Assembly: GCF_016863175.1 (NCBI RefSeq)
Contig: NZ_BOOJ01000029.1
Location: forward strand, 124,001 to 188,000
Source of the DNA: Paraplanobispora siamensis
GTDB lineage: Bacteria; Actinomycetota; Actinomycetes; Streptosporangiales; Streptosporangiaceae
Direction of reading: 5' to 3'
DNA length: 64,000 bases
The notes under the pieces are model-generated. The model saw only the letters and a list, made by a program, of their open reading frames with translations. It was not told where the DNA came from and ran no database searches. The position numbers and the translations under genes are program-made. Positions 26,504 to 36,038 of this stretch are shown here, piece after piece (within the stretch, counting starts at the first letter, position 1; each line of letters begins with the position of its first letter).

Positions 26504-27220
26504 TCAGCCGCGGTCGCCGTACGGGGGGAGCAGGCGCTCGGCGACCGCGCCCAGGGCCGCGACCTCCCCGGCGTCGAACCGCACGGGCCGGTGGGTGATC
26601 CAGCCCGGCACCCGGGCCGCGCGCATCAGCATGACCTTCGAGGCCATGAACGAGCATCCGCGGGGCAGTCGCGTGCCGTGCACCGCCACCAGCGGGGTGA
26701 CCTCCACCGGCCGGCCGTGGCCGTACCTCAGCATGTCGGCGACCGCCTGCGCCCCGGACGCCGCGGCGCGCACATGATCGTCGGCGGGGGAGCGCCCGAT
26801 CCACAACCGGCCCTTGCTGCTGGCGACCCGGGCGTGCCGGTGCCAGACCCCGGAGCCCACGACGTAGACGCCGGTCGGCCCGAGGACCAGGTGGGCGAGT
26901 TTGTCCTCGACGCCCGGCAGCGCCCGGTCGTGCAGGACCACGTAGCCGCGCCGCTGCAGGGCGCGGAGTATCCGCGCGGTGGCCCGCTCCCCGGGTGAGG
27001 CGGCGTCCCGCGGCCGGACGCGCCGGCGGTACAGCAGGTCGGCCAGTACGGCGAGGGCGGCGGCGGTCACGCCCGCACGCCAGTTCCACGTCCACGCCGC
27101 CACGGCGAAGACGAGGGCGACGACCGCCCCCCGCGGCACCAGCTCCCGCTCGCGTACGAAGCTCCGCACCACCCGGCGCCGCGCCACAAGCGGGGCACCG
27201 CACACCGCCGGACCGTTCAT
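26504..27220 (-). CDS. NERD (nuclease-related) domain protein
   Basis: 238 residues from the ATG at 27220; GGAGGGGGAG upstream decides against an upstream GTG. A hydrophobic segment (AVVALVFAVAAWTWNWRAGVTAAA, about 30-52) anchors the protein. The NERD core follows: GERATARILRALQRRGYVVLHDRALPG, then HLVLGPTGVYVVGSG, and a distal basic strand. NERD domains are predicted nucleases of the restriction-endonuclease fold; the catalytic Lys of the QxK motif is not obvious here, since RVASSKGRLWIG may supply it. DNA-processing role is inference. Confidence 0.75.
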   Translation of the reverse strand: MNGPAVCGAPLVARRRVVRSFVRERELVPRGAVVALVFAVAAWTWNWRAGVTAAALAVLADLLYRRRVRPRDAASPGERATARILRALQRRGYVVLHDRALPGVEDKLAHLVLGPTGVYVVGSGVWHRHARVASSKGRLWIGRSPADDHVRAAASGAQAVADMLRYGHGRPVEVTPLVAVHGTRLPRGCSFMASKVMLMRAARVPGWITHRPVRFDAGEVAALGAVAERLLPPYGDRG

Positions 27221-27337
27221 CCTCGGCTCCCCCTCCACCGCGGATACGCACTCATTGATTCAGTATCGTGACACACCGAACACTGTGGGTGACCATCGGG
27301 GTGTGAGGAAGGGCGCGGAGGACCGTGACAGGCCCGC

Positions 27338-28180
27338 TCACGGCGTGGCCATCACCGTGACCCCGGTGACGGCGAAGCGCTCCACCTCGGCTATGTGGCC
27401 GCCGGTCGTGGCGACGACGGTGGCCACCCGGCCCGGCCGGCCCTTGAAGGCCACCCGCGTCGACCAGGGCTGCTTCTCGCCTCCCGCCGGCGTTCCGGCC
27501 GTCTCGCCGAGCGGTCCGGCGGACCACAGCTGGTGGACGCGGACCCGGATGCTCTCGTCGACGCCGGTGATGCGCCCGCCCACGGTCACGGGTGAGCGCA
27601 CGGCGCTGCCGTACTCGGGAGTGGTCAGGGTGAACGTGGTGTCGTCGGTGCCCACCACCTCCCACGGCGCGTGTTTGCCGGTGCCGTACCGCACGAGATG
27701 GATGACGGCCGCCGTCAGCGGGCGCCTGCTCTCCGAGCTGCGAAAACCCACGCTCACGCGCGCATGGCGTCCTTCGAGCCTGGTGGACACGATCTGGTCG
27801 ATCTGCTTGTAGCCCAGGTAGTCCCGGGTGAACGCCCGAGCGGTGAAGGCGGCGTCCAGATGCCACGGCTGGTGACCTTGGGAGCGGTATCTAGCCGTCC
27901 ACTCACGGGCCTGCCGGGCGTCCGCGAACGGCCACAGCGGCTGGTAGTACCCGGCCACCAGGAACTCTTCCCGGCCCGGGGACGACGGGGCGACGGTCGC
28001 GCGGACAGTAGCGGTGGCCGAGGCGGTGGCAGTGGCGGTGGCGGTGGTCGCGGCGGTGACAGTGGCCGAGGCGGTGACGGTGCTCGTCGCCGTCACCGTG
28101 GCCTGAGGCGGGCCCGCGCCACCGCACCCGGCCGCCGACGCCAGCAGGATGGGAAGAGCTGCGACGAATCGAATCTTCAT
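27338..28180 (-). CDS. Lipoprotein with Thr/Ala-rich linker
   Basis: 280 residues from the ATG at 28180 (GGAGCG upstream). The signal ends in the lipobox LLASAAGC. Residues about 25-62 are a low-complexity Thr-Ala-Val linker (TATSTVTASATVTAATTATA) encoded by a slippage-prone GC repeat on the DNA. The globular domain carries FLVAGYYQPLWPFADARQAREW and HLDAAFTARAFTRDYLGYKQ, which I associate with extracytoplasmic envelope proteins but cannot name. No catalytic motif. Anchored on the outer face of the membrane by inference. Confidence 0.7.
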   Translation of the reverse strand: MKIRFVAALPILLASAAGCGGAGPPQATVTATSTVTASATVTAATTATATATASATATVRATVAPSSPGREEFLVAGYYQPLWPFADARQAREWTARYRSQGHQPWHLDAAFTARAFTRDYLGYKQIDQIVSTRLEGRHARVSVGFRSSESRRPLTAAVIHLVRYGTGKHAPWEVVGTDDTTFTLTTPEYGSAVRSPVTVGGRITGVDESIRVRVHQLWSAGPLGETAGTPAGGEKQPWSTRVAFKGRPGRVATVVATTGGHIAEVERFAVTGVTVMATP

Positions 28181-28226
28181 GATGCGCTCCACGGGCTCTC
28201 TTCCCGGCATCACATCACGCCCGCAC

Positions 28227-28300
28227 CCGGAGCAGGGCCGAACGGCCGCCACCGGCCAAGCCGATGGCCGGGGACGCGGGGACCTTCGGCCCTGCTCCGG
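28227..28300 (-). terminator. Long inverted repeat downstream of the flavodoxin gene
   Basis: CCGGAGCAGGGCCGAA (28227-28242) is the exact complement of TTCGGCCCTGCTCCGG (28285-28300). The 42-base loop contains smaller CCGGC/GGCCGG pairs. It is 50 bp beyond the flavodoxin stop and lacks a T run, as is usual in actinomycete terminators. It could also act on the lipoprotein leader. Confidence 0.55.
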
Positions 28301-28349
28301 ATGTGGCCGGGCAGGTCGGATCGGGTTCGCGTCCCATCGGATCCGGACC

Positions 28350-28853
28350 TCAGCGGCTCTCGGCGGTGTGGCGGAGCTCTGCGGCGATCTTCCTGGACCA
28401 CTCCGCGATCCGCTCCGGGTTGCGGAAGTCGCCGCCCCGGCCGTTGCGGACGATCGAGCGGGCGATGAACCCCTTGGCCTGGTCGGTGAGGCAGCCGCCG
28501 AACGTGACGTGTTCGCGCGCGCCGAGGGCGTGCCGTACAGCGTCGGCCTGGCGCACCGCCGGGACCTGCGTCCGGTCGGCGGAGTCGTCGAGCGGCCCGC
28601 TGGAGAACAGCCAGACCGGCTTGCCTGCCAGCGGCGCGGCATGGCGCCGGGCGAACCTGCGCGCGGCGTGGTGCCAGCGGTTGTTGTAGAGCGCCCCGCC
28701 GAGCACCACGGCGTCGTATCCCGCCACCGCACGCACCTCGTCGGCCGGACGCGCCTCCGCTTCCAGCCCTTCGGCCGCGAGAGCCTCAGCGATCATGTCG
28801 GCGATGCCCGCGGTGGACCAGTTCTTCGATCCGTAGGCGACCAGAACCCTCAT
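28350..28853 (-). CDS. Flavodoxin-domain protein
   Basis: 167 residues from the ATG at 28853, behind GGAGGGG. The FMN phosphate loop is near the start (VLVAYGSKNWSTAGIA, a Ser/Thr-rich loop), and later VVLGGALYNNRWHHAARRF and WLFSSGPLDDSADRTQ match the menaquinone-dependent protoporphyrinogen oxidase (HemG-like) flavodoxins. It should carry electrons with FMN in the cytoplasm. A true haem-synthesis role is not supported by neighbours. Monocistronic, with a large inverted repeat after it. Confidence 0.82.
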   Translation of the reverse strand: MRVLVAYGSKNWSTAGIADMIAEALAAEGLEAEARPADEVRAVAGYDAVVLGGALYNNRWHHAARRFARRHAAPLAGKPVWLFSSGPLDDSADRTQVPAVRQADAVRHALGAREHVTFGGCLTDQAKGFIARSIVRNGRGGDFRNPERIAEWSRKIAAELRHTAESR

Positions 28854-29067
28854 GACAGATCCCCTCCGCAGGACGGGGTACGGCACCCCGATCGCTCATC
28901 CGGTGACGGTCATGTCTTCAGCATTCGCCCGGAGTCGCGCTTTGACCCGGGCCGGAGGTCCCGGAAGAGGAAGCCGATGGTCCCTCGGTGCACCCGGTCC
29001 GATCGCCACGCGGCTTGAGGGGGTGACCGGCCCGGAGCGGCGTGACCGTGTCGGCCGTGTGCGGGCC

Positions 29068-29460
29068 TCAGCGGTCCTCGAAGATCTCGGCCGGATCGGA
29101 GGCCGTCATCGCGCGGGTCGCCCAGATGGTCAGCAGGACGGGATCGGTGCAGGAGTCGACTTTCTCGCGCTGGGCGGGCTGAAGGGCGATCCCGCGGGCT
29201 TCCAGGATGACGATCAGCATCTCCGCCTTTGCGCGGGTCTCGCTGATAGCCTCGCGCCTCCGCATCAGCCGCTCGAACGGCGTCTCGGCCTCCGGGGTCA
29301 CGGTGCTCGTGACCTCATCCGGTTGCGCACGGACCGGCTCTGGGAGCTGTCCTCGCAGGTAATCGTAGTAAGTGCGGCCTCGCTCGTCGGGGACATCGGC
29401 CGGTCGTAACGGGCGGCGACCGCCTCGTTGGGGTGGGTGACCACCGGGATCACCGCGCAC
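29068..29460 (-). pseudogene. Truncated C-terminal remnant of a large actinobacterial Rpn/DUF4351-type protein
   Basis: An open reading of 130 codons whose last half (RAKAEMLIVILEARGIALQP, then CTDPVLLTIWATRAMTASDP) matches the C-terminal tail of the roughly 300-residue Rpn/PD-(D/E)XK-associated family that is multicopy in these genomes. The N-terminal nuclease part is gone. Just upstream, another frame reads CAVIPVVTHPNEAVAARYDR, which resembles that family's middle, implying a frameshift or deletion near 29400. It lies next to the tRNA cluster, a usual insertion spot. Confidence 0.45.
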
Positions 29461-29546
29461 CTGTGGCGCCCCATCAGGCCGCCGGCAGCGAGGACCCGGA
29501 AAGGGCCATGTCTGGGATCAGGGCGAGAAGGCCGGAGAGAAACGGC

Positions 29547-29575
29547 GAAAGCCCCGGTCGTGGACCGGGGCTTTC
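29547..29575 (-). terminator. Rho-independent terminator of the tRNA cluster
   Basis: 13-bp perfect stem GAAAGCCCCGGTC / GACCGGGGCTTTC with a 3-base loop, about 28 bp beyond tRNA-Val on the minus strand. The A/T end of the stem gives the needed T-rich tail. Confidence 0.85.
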
Positions 29576-29602
29576 GGCGGGGCCGGGGAACCGGCCGGGT
29601 GG

Positions 29603-29674
29603 TGGACGATACTGGGATTGAACCAGTGACCTCTTCCGTGTCAGGGAAGCGCTCTCCCGCTGAGCTAATCGTCC
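29603..29674 (-). tRNA. tRNA-Val (GAC)
   Basis: Acceptor stem GGACGAT / ATCGTCC, D-loop TAGCTCAGC, anticodon loop CTGACAC with anticodon GAC, and TTCAATCC in the T-loop. 72 nt without encoded CCA. Last gene of a four-tRNA cluster read leftward. Confidence 0.95.
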
Positions 29675-29688
29675 TCGGGTGAGATCAG

Positions 29689-29760
29689 AGCGGAAGACGG
29701 GATTCGAACCCGCGACCCTCACCTTGGCAAGGTGATGCTCTACCACTGAGCCACTTCCGC
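29689..29760 (-). tRNA. tRNA-Gly (GCC), copy 1
   Basis: Acceptor stem GCGGAAG / CTTCCGC, anticodon loop TTGCCAA with anticodon GCC, T-loop GTTCGAATCCC. 72 nt. Identical to the copy at 29932-30003. Confidence 0.95.
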
Positions 29761-29836
29761 GTGCCTGCTCCGGGTCGCCCCTTCGCAGTCGTGCTTCACT
29801 TTACCGGATCCCGGAGGCTCCGATGTCCGCGAGCTG

Positions 29837-29907
29837 AGGTGGAGACGGGATTTGAACCCGTGTACACGGCTTTGCAGGCCGTTGCCTCGCCTCTCGGCCA
29901 CTCCACC
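29837..29907 (-). tRNA. tRNA-Cys (GCA)
   Basis: Acceptor stem GGTGGAG / CTCCACC, anticodon loop CTGCAAA with anticodon GCA, T-loop GTTCAAATCCC. 71 nt, between the two glycine tRNA copies. Confidence 0.95.
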
Positions 29908-29931
29908 AGCCGGATCCCGAGGGATCCGCCG

Positions 29932-30003
29932 AGCGGAAGACGGGATTCGAACCCGCGACCCTCACCTTGGCAAGGTGATGCTCTACCACTGAGCCACTTC
30001 CGC
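29932..30003 (-). tRNA. tRNA-Gly (GCC), copy 2
   Basis: Same 72 bases as copy 1 (anticodon GCC). First gene of the cluster in transcription order Gly-Cys-Gly-Val. Confidence 0.95.
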
Positions 30004-30183
30004 ATGTTTCCCGGTGAATTCGCCCGGGGCACGGAGAAACTCTAGCGCCTTTTCGGAGGTGCGTGCGCGCATCGGGGGGCCGGTCATGCGGAACGGCCCG
30101 TCAATTGGGCCTTGATCCGCGCTGGGGAGGGGCGCACGCTCAAGGTGAGCGAGGGGGGACGGCCGGAACCTGGGAGGCGCCTC

Positions 30184-31686
30184 GTGACCGAAAATCCGCC
30201 GGAAGTGACGGAACGTCAGCTCGGAGTCAGCCGCCCCGCCCTGGTCGTCACCGACCTCCCCGAGCCCGAGGAGGTCTTCGGGGTACGCCGGCTCGGAGCG
30301 AAGGAGCTGTTCAAGTTCGCGGTCGGGCCCAGCCTGATCGCCCTGGGTATCTCCATCGGCAGCGGGGAGTGGCTGCTCGGTCCCCAGGCCGTCGGGCAGT
30401 ACGGGTTCGTCGGCGTCGGCTGGGTGATCCTCGTCTCCGCGATCCTGCAGACCTTCTACAACGTCGAGTGCTCGCGTTACGTGATCGCGACGGGGGAGGT
30501 GCCCGTCGTCGGCTGGGGGCGGGTGCCGCCCGGCTATCTGCTCTGGGTGCCGATCTCCGTCTTCATCGTCATCTTCGCCTTCATCGCGGGCGGCTGGGCG
30601 AGCGCCGCCGGGCAGGGCGTCTACGCGCTCATCCACGGCCAGGTGCCGCCCGCCGAATCGACCGAGCCCGAGTGGTGGGCCGTCGCGCTGCTCGTGCTCG
30701 TCTTCCTCATCACCGCCTCCGCCCGGCGGATCAGCCGGGCGCTGGAGCTGGCGAACTGGGTCATGGTCGGCACGATCCTCGTCAGCCTGCTCCTCATCGA
30801 CCTGTTCGTCGTCCCCTTCGGCCAGTGGTGGGAGGCGATCCGCGGCTTCGTCACCCCCGCCGCCCCGCCCGCCGGGATCACCGCGACCCAGATCGGCGCG
30901 CTGGCCGGGTTCACCGCCCTGGCCTCCGGCCTCAACTGGTACGTCATGGGTCACTATCGGGACAAGGGGTACGGCATGGGCCACCGGGCCGGGTTCATCG
31001 CCGGCCTGCGCGGCGAGCGCCGGGAGCTGCTGTCCAGCGGCGTCACCTTCCCCGAGGACGAGCGGAACACGGCGCTGTGGAAGCGCTGGTACCGGCTGCT
31101 CATGATCGACATGTGGGGCGTGTTCTTCGTCGGCGCCATGTTCGGCATGCTGCTGCCCACGATCCTGATGGCCCGGGCGGTCGAGCTCTCCGGCCAGCGG
31201 CCCACCCAGGCCAACGTCCCCACCTTCGTCGCGGGCGTGCTGCGCGCCGAGTACGGCCCGTTCCTGTTCTACGTCACCCTGGTGCTGGGCGTGCTGATCC
31301 TGTTCTCCACCCAGCTCGGCATCTTCGAGGCGATGGTCCGGGTGACCACCGACGCCGCCCACGCCACCAGCCCCCGGCTCCGCGCCCTGATCGAGGGCGA
31401 CCCGCGCCGGTTCTACTACCCCTTCATGATCGTGCTGCTGGTGGTCATCAGCATCATCGTCTTCCAGGCATTGCCGATCAGCCTGGTGCAGTGGTCGGCG
31501 AACATGTCCAACCTGGGCGCGCTGATCTATCCGTTCCTGCTGATGTACCTCAACAGCCGGCTGCCCCGCGCCGCCCGCCCCCGCTGGTGGCACTACGTGA
31601 TCCTGGTCCTCAACTTCCTGTTCTTCGGGTTCTTCTTCGTCAACTTCATCGCCGACTTCGTGGGGGACCCGCTGCTGACCTTCTGA
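30184..31686 (+). CDS. Nramp-fold membrane transporter lacking the metal motif
   Basis: 500 residues from GTG 30184, chosen for GGGAGG six bases upstream (GTG 30145 is an alternative). About eleven hydrophobic segments. Helix 1 (FKFAVGPSLIALGISIGSGE) aligns with the Nramp helix that normally carries Asp-Pro-Gly-Asn; here it reads GSGE. The helix-6 Met-Pro-His motif is also not seen (GLNWYVMGHYRDKG). It therefore belongs to the Nramp/LeuT-fold superfamily, but metal transport should not be assumed. Substrate unknown. Alone on the strand after the tRNA cluster. Confidence 0.78.
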   Translation: MTENPPEVTERQLGVSRPALVVTDLPEPEEVFGVRRLGAKELFKFAVGPSLIALGISIGSGEWLLGPQAVGQYGFVGVGWVILVSAILQTFYNVECSRYVIATGEVPVVGWGRVPPGYLLWVPISVFIVIFAFIAGGWASAAGQGVYALIHGQVPPAESTEPEWWAVALLVLVFLITASARRISRALELANWVMVGTILVSLLLIDLFVVPFGQWWEAIRGFVTPAAPPAGITATQIGALAGFTALASGLNWYVMGHYRDKGYGMGHRAGFIAGLRGERRELLSSGVTFPEDERNTALWKRWYRLLMIDMWGVFFVGAMFGMLLPTILMARAVELSGQRPTQANVPTFVAGVLRAEYGPFLFYVTLVLGVLILFSTQLGIFEAMVRVTTDAAHATSPRLRALIEGDPRRFYYPFMIVLLVVISIIVFQALPISLVQWSANMSNLGALIYPFLLMYLNSRLPRAARPRWWHYVILVLNFLFFGFFFVNFIADFVGDPLLTF

Positions 31687-31706
31687 CCGGGTCCCCCGCG
31701 AAGGGC

Positions 31707-33629
31707 TCAGCGCCGCAGGAGCGTGACGTCCGCGGCCCGCACGAACGCGAACCGGTGGCCGAACTGGACCTGGTAGTAGACCGTGCCGCCGGTGATCAGC
31801 CGGTGCTTGGAGGTGTCGAAGGTGACGGCCCGCAGATAGGAGCCGCGGCGGACCAGGCCGACGCTGTAGCGCTGGCCGGCCGGCATGACGTACTGCAGCG
31901 GGGTGAGCTTCTGCGGGCTGACCCCGCGGTAGGCCCCCGGCTCGGGGTAGCCCCTGCCGTACAGCTTCACCGAGGACACGCCGGGCCGGGGCGTCACCAG
32001 CGGCCCGGCGGCGCGCACGGCGGTGCGGGCGCCCTTCGGGTCGTGGAACCAGGCCTTCTGGCCGAGATACCAGATCGCCGTCCAGGCGCCCCGGCGGTCG
32101 GCCACGGCGTAGCGCTGGCCCGTCGAGGCGCGCGCGGCGTGGTCCTGCACGCCGTAGCTGGAGCGGCCCCCGGGGTGCTTGCCGATGTCCTTGACCAGCG
32201 GAGCGGTGGCGGAGGGCCGGGTGTGCAGCCAGACGGAGGAGGAGCCCCGCGCGGGGCACCCGCCCCCGCAGCCGGTGAAGCGCTGCCGGTGGGCGGCGAA
32301 CCTCGGCAGGATCATCACCGAGCGCGAGGGCAGGCCGCCCGAGCGGGCCACCCGCGCCAGCGGGCGGCCGAGCAGCTCGAAGTAGTGCGCCCAGTCCCAG
32401 AAGGGCCCCGGGTCGTTGTGCATGCTCCGCACCGACGCCCGGGTGGGTCCGGGCACGTTGTCGTGGCCGACGATGTGCGCCCGGTCCAGCGGCACGCCGT
32501 ACTTCCTGGCCAGATGCCTGACCAGCTTCGCCGAGGCCCGGTACATCGCCTCGGTGTACCAGGCACCGCCCCTGGCCAGATAGCCCTCGTGCTCCAGCCC
32601 GATGGAGCGGGAGTTGACGTCCCAGTTGCCGGCGTGCCAGCCGATGTCCTGGCCGCGCAGGTGCTGGGCGATGCGGCCGTCGCCGGAGCGCAGCGTGAAG
32701 TGCCAGCTCAGGTAGGTCGGGTTGCGCACCGAGTTGATCATTGAGCGGAAGCTGCTCTCGCCGTCGTGGATGACGATGTAGTCGATCTTCCGGGGCACCT
32801 GGAGACGGTCGTGGTTGCCGTAGTGGCCCTTCTTCTTGAGCCGCTTGTACGGCGAGGGCAGCCACACGCAGGAGACCGAGGCCGGGCAGTCGGGCCCGGC
32901 GGCAGCGGCGGCCCCGGCCGCCCTGCGCAGGCCCAGCCGCTCGGGCGAGCCGGCCGGCGGGTTCGCCGACGGGTCGGACGGCAGGACCACCCGCTCTCCC
33001 CCGTCGGTGACCCGCGCGGCGCCGGTGCGGATCGTCGCGTAGACCTCGTCGGCGAAGACGGCCGCCGCCCCCGCGTCGTCCGAGCCCGCGTAACGGGCCA
33101 CCGCCCCGTACCAGCGGGCCGGGTCGTCGTCCGCGGGCCCGCCGGTCCGCCGCTGGTACTCGGCCAGGAGCGCGGCGCCGCCCCGGACGTTGGCGGCGGG
33201 GTCCTCGCGCAGCCGGTCGGCGGGGATGCCGGTCAGCCGGGACGCCAGGCCCAGGGTGTCCTCCAGCGGTTGGGGCGCGGCGGGCGCCGGGGCCGGAGGC
33301 CTCATCGGCCGCGTCTCGTCGCCGCGCGGGTCCTCCTCGCCGTGGTGGTGTCCACCGGACTCCGGCGGTACGGCGAGCCGCCCGTCGACCAGGTGCATCG
33401 GGCCGTAACCCCCCGAGACGCTGGGCAGCCCGCCGTTTCCGTCCCAGCGGGACTCCAGGTAGGAGACCGCGAGCAGCACGCTCCGCGGCACGCCGTAGTC
33501 CTCGGCGGCCCGGGCGAAGGCGGCCTGCAGGCCGTCGGGGGGGTCCTCCCGGAGGGCGGCGTTCCCCGGAGCCATGGGGATCATAACGGCGAGAGCGGCA
33601 AGAGCTGCGGTACCTGACAGACGTCGCAT
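31707..33629 (-). CDS. Secreted cell-wall hydrolase: lysozyme-like domain plus N-acetylmuramoyl-L-alanine amidase
   Basis: 640 residues, with a signal peptide (AALAALAVMIPMAPGNA) at the N-terminus. Residues about 32-90 and 120-205 resemble a transglycosylase/lysozyme-like fold (VLLAVSYLESRWDGNGG). The amidase_2 domain begins near 285 with DYIVIHDGESSF and includes the zinc ligands His in IVIHD, His in SWHFT and His in IVGHDNVPG, with Glu in GLEHEG. The C-terminal 200 residues hold SH3-like repeats (YAVADRRGAWTAIWYLGQKA). It should cut the peptide bond at muramic acid and may also cut glycan strands. Starts just after GGGAGGAAC. Convergent with the Nramp-like gene, 20 bp apart. Confidence 0.87.
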   Translation of the reverse strand: MRRLSGTAALAALAVMIPMAPGNAALREDPPDGLQAAFARAAEDYGVPRSVLLAVSYLESRWDGNGGLPSVSGGYGPMHLVDGRLAVPPESGGHHHGEEDPRGDETRPMRPPAPAPAAPQPLEDTLGLASRLTGIPADRLREDPAANVRGGAALLAEYQRRTGGPADDDPARWYGAVARYAGSDDAGAAAVFADEVYATIRTGAARVTDGGERVVLPSDPSANPPAGSPERLGLRRAAGAAAAAGPDCPASVSCVWLPSPYKRLKKKGHYGNHDRLQVPRKIDYIVIHDGESSFRSMINSVRNPTYLSWHFTLRSGDGRIAQHLRGQDIGWHAGNWDVNSRSIGLEHEGYLARGGAWYTEAMYRASAKLVRHLARKYGVPLDRAHIVGHDNVPGPTRASVRSMHNDPGPFWDWAHYFELLGRPLARVARSGGLPSRSVMILPRFAAHRQRFTGCGGGCPARGSSSVWLHTRPSATAPLVKDIGKHPGGRSSYGVQDHAARASTGQRYAVADRRGAWTAIWYLGQKAWFHDPKGARTAVRAAGPLVTPRPGVSSVKLYGRGYPEPGAYRGVSPQKLTPLQYVMPAGQRYSVGLVRRGSYLRAVTFDTSKHRLITGGTVYYQVQFGHRFAFVRAADVTLLRR

Positions 33630-33721
33630 AGTAGTTCCTCCCGCCCCAATGACTACCCTTGGTCGCTATCCGTTACCTAGAGTCACGGATGTGTTTGGGT
33701 GGGAAGGGAAGTGGTCAATCT

Positions 33722-33774
33722 CTGCCCGAATTCGGGCAGGGAACTTGGAGAACGGCGAGCCGGATGCATATCGT
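33722..33774 (+). promoter_or_regulatory. 18-bp palindrome and promoter before the 89-residue gene
   Basis: CTGCCCGAATTCGGGCAG (33722-33739) is a perfect palindrome. Five bases on comes TTGGAG (33745-33750), an 18-bp spacer and TATCGT (33769-33774), a good -35/-10 pair; start ATG is at 33789. An operator just upstream of the -35 fits an activator or a repressor shared with the divergent amidase gene. Confidence 0.55.
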
Positions 33775-33788
33775 CCAGATCTGTGTCC

Positions 33789-34058
33789 ATGACCTGGCAT
33801 CAGCACGAGGATCTGATCGCCCACCTGACCCGGACGAGCTCGCTCCGCCCGGGTGAGGCCGCGCGGGTGGTGGCCGACGTGCTGGCGTACTTCTCGGAGC
33901 CCGTGGAGGAGTTCGTCCGGCGGCGTCACGCCGAGCTGCGGGGCAGGGGGCTGGCCAACGACGAGATCTTCCCTCGGATCGCCGCCGAACTCCCGGGCCG
34001 GAGGGTGGCGGCGCCCGAGCTCTCCCTGCGCCAGCTGCGCAGGATCGTCTACGGGTAG
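33789..34058 (+). CDS. Small conserved hypothetical protein
   Basis: 89 residues from ATG 33789. Helical and rich in Arg/Glu: LIAHLTRTSSLRPGEAARVV, then YFSEPVEEFVRRRHAELRGRG and LSLRQLRRIVYG at the C-terminus. The last block is strongly conserved in actinobacterial relatives that I recall only as hypothetical. It may bind nucleic acid (basic helices) but there is no direct sign. It sits 73 bp before glmS and may be cotranscribed. It has its own strong promoter with an adjacent palindrome. Confidence 0.65.
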   Translation: MTWHQHEDLIAHLTRTSSLRPGEAARVVADVLAYFSEPVEEFVRRRHAELRGRGLANDEIFPRIAAELPGRRVAAPELSLRQLRRIVYG

Positions 34059-34131
34059 CAGTCACAAACGGATAACCGAGCACCAACAGGTAAGTCTGCG
34101 GATGTGCCGTCGACAGCGAAGGAATAGCTGA

Positions 34132-35952
<1,821 letters not shown>

Positions 35953-36038
35953 CCCCCGGGCGCCCTCCTCCACCCGGTCCATGGCGCAGAGTAGTGCTCA
36001 TGTAACCTTCTGTGAAGGAACCTCGGGGGAGGGCGCCG

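Noticed and set aside
28350-28853. Considered as hemG
   Set aside because: Only a flavodoxin fold of similar type; no haem-synthesis neighbours and no specific HemG motif that I can confirm.
29983-32865. A 960-codon minus-strand reading over the Nramp-like gene and part of the amidase
   Set aside because: Antisense to a well-supported membrane protein and without any recognisable domain; a third-position GC shadow.
31630-33720. Considered a ydaO-type (c-di-AMP) riboswitch before the amidase gene
   Set aside because: The 5' region is too short and its conserved core bases are not present.
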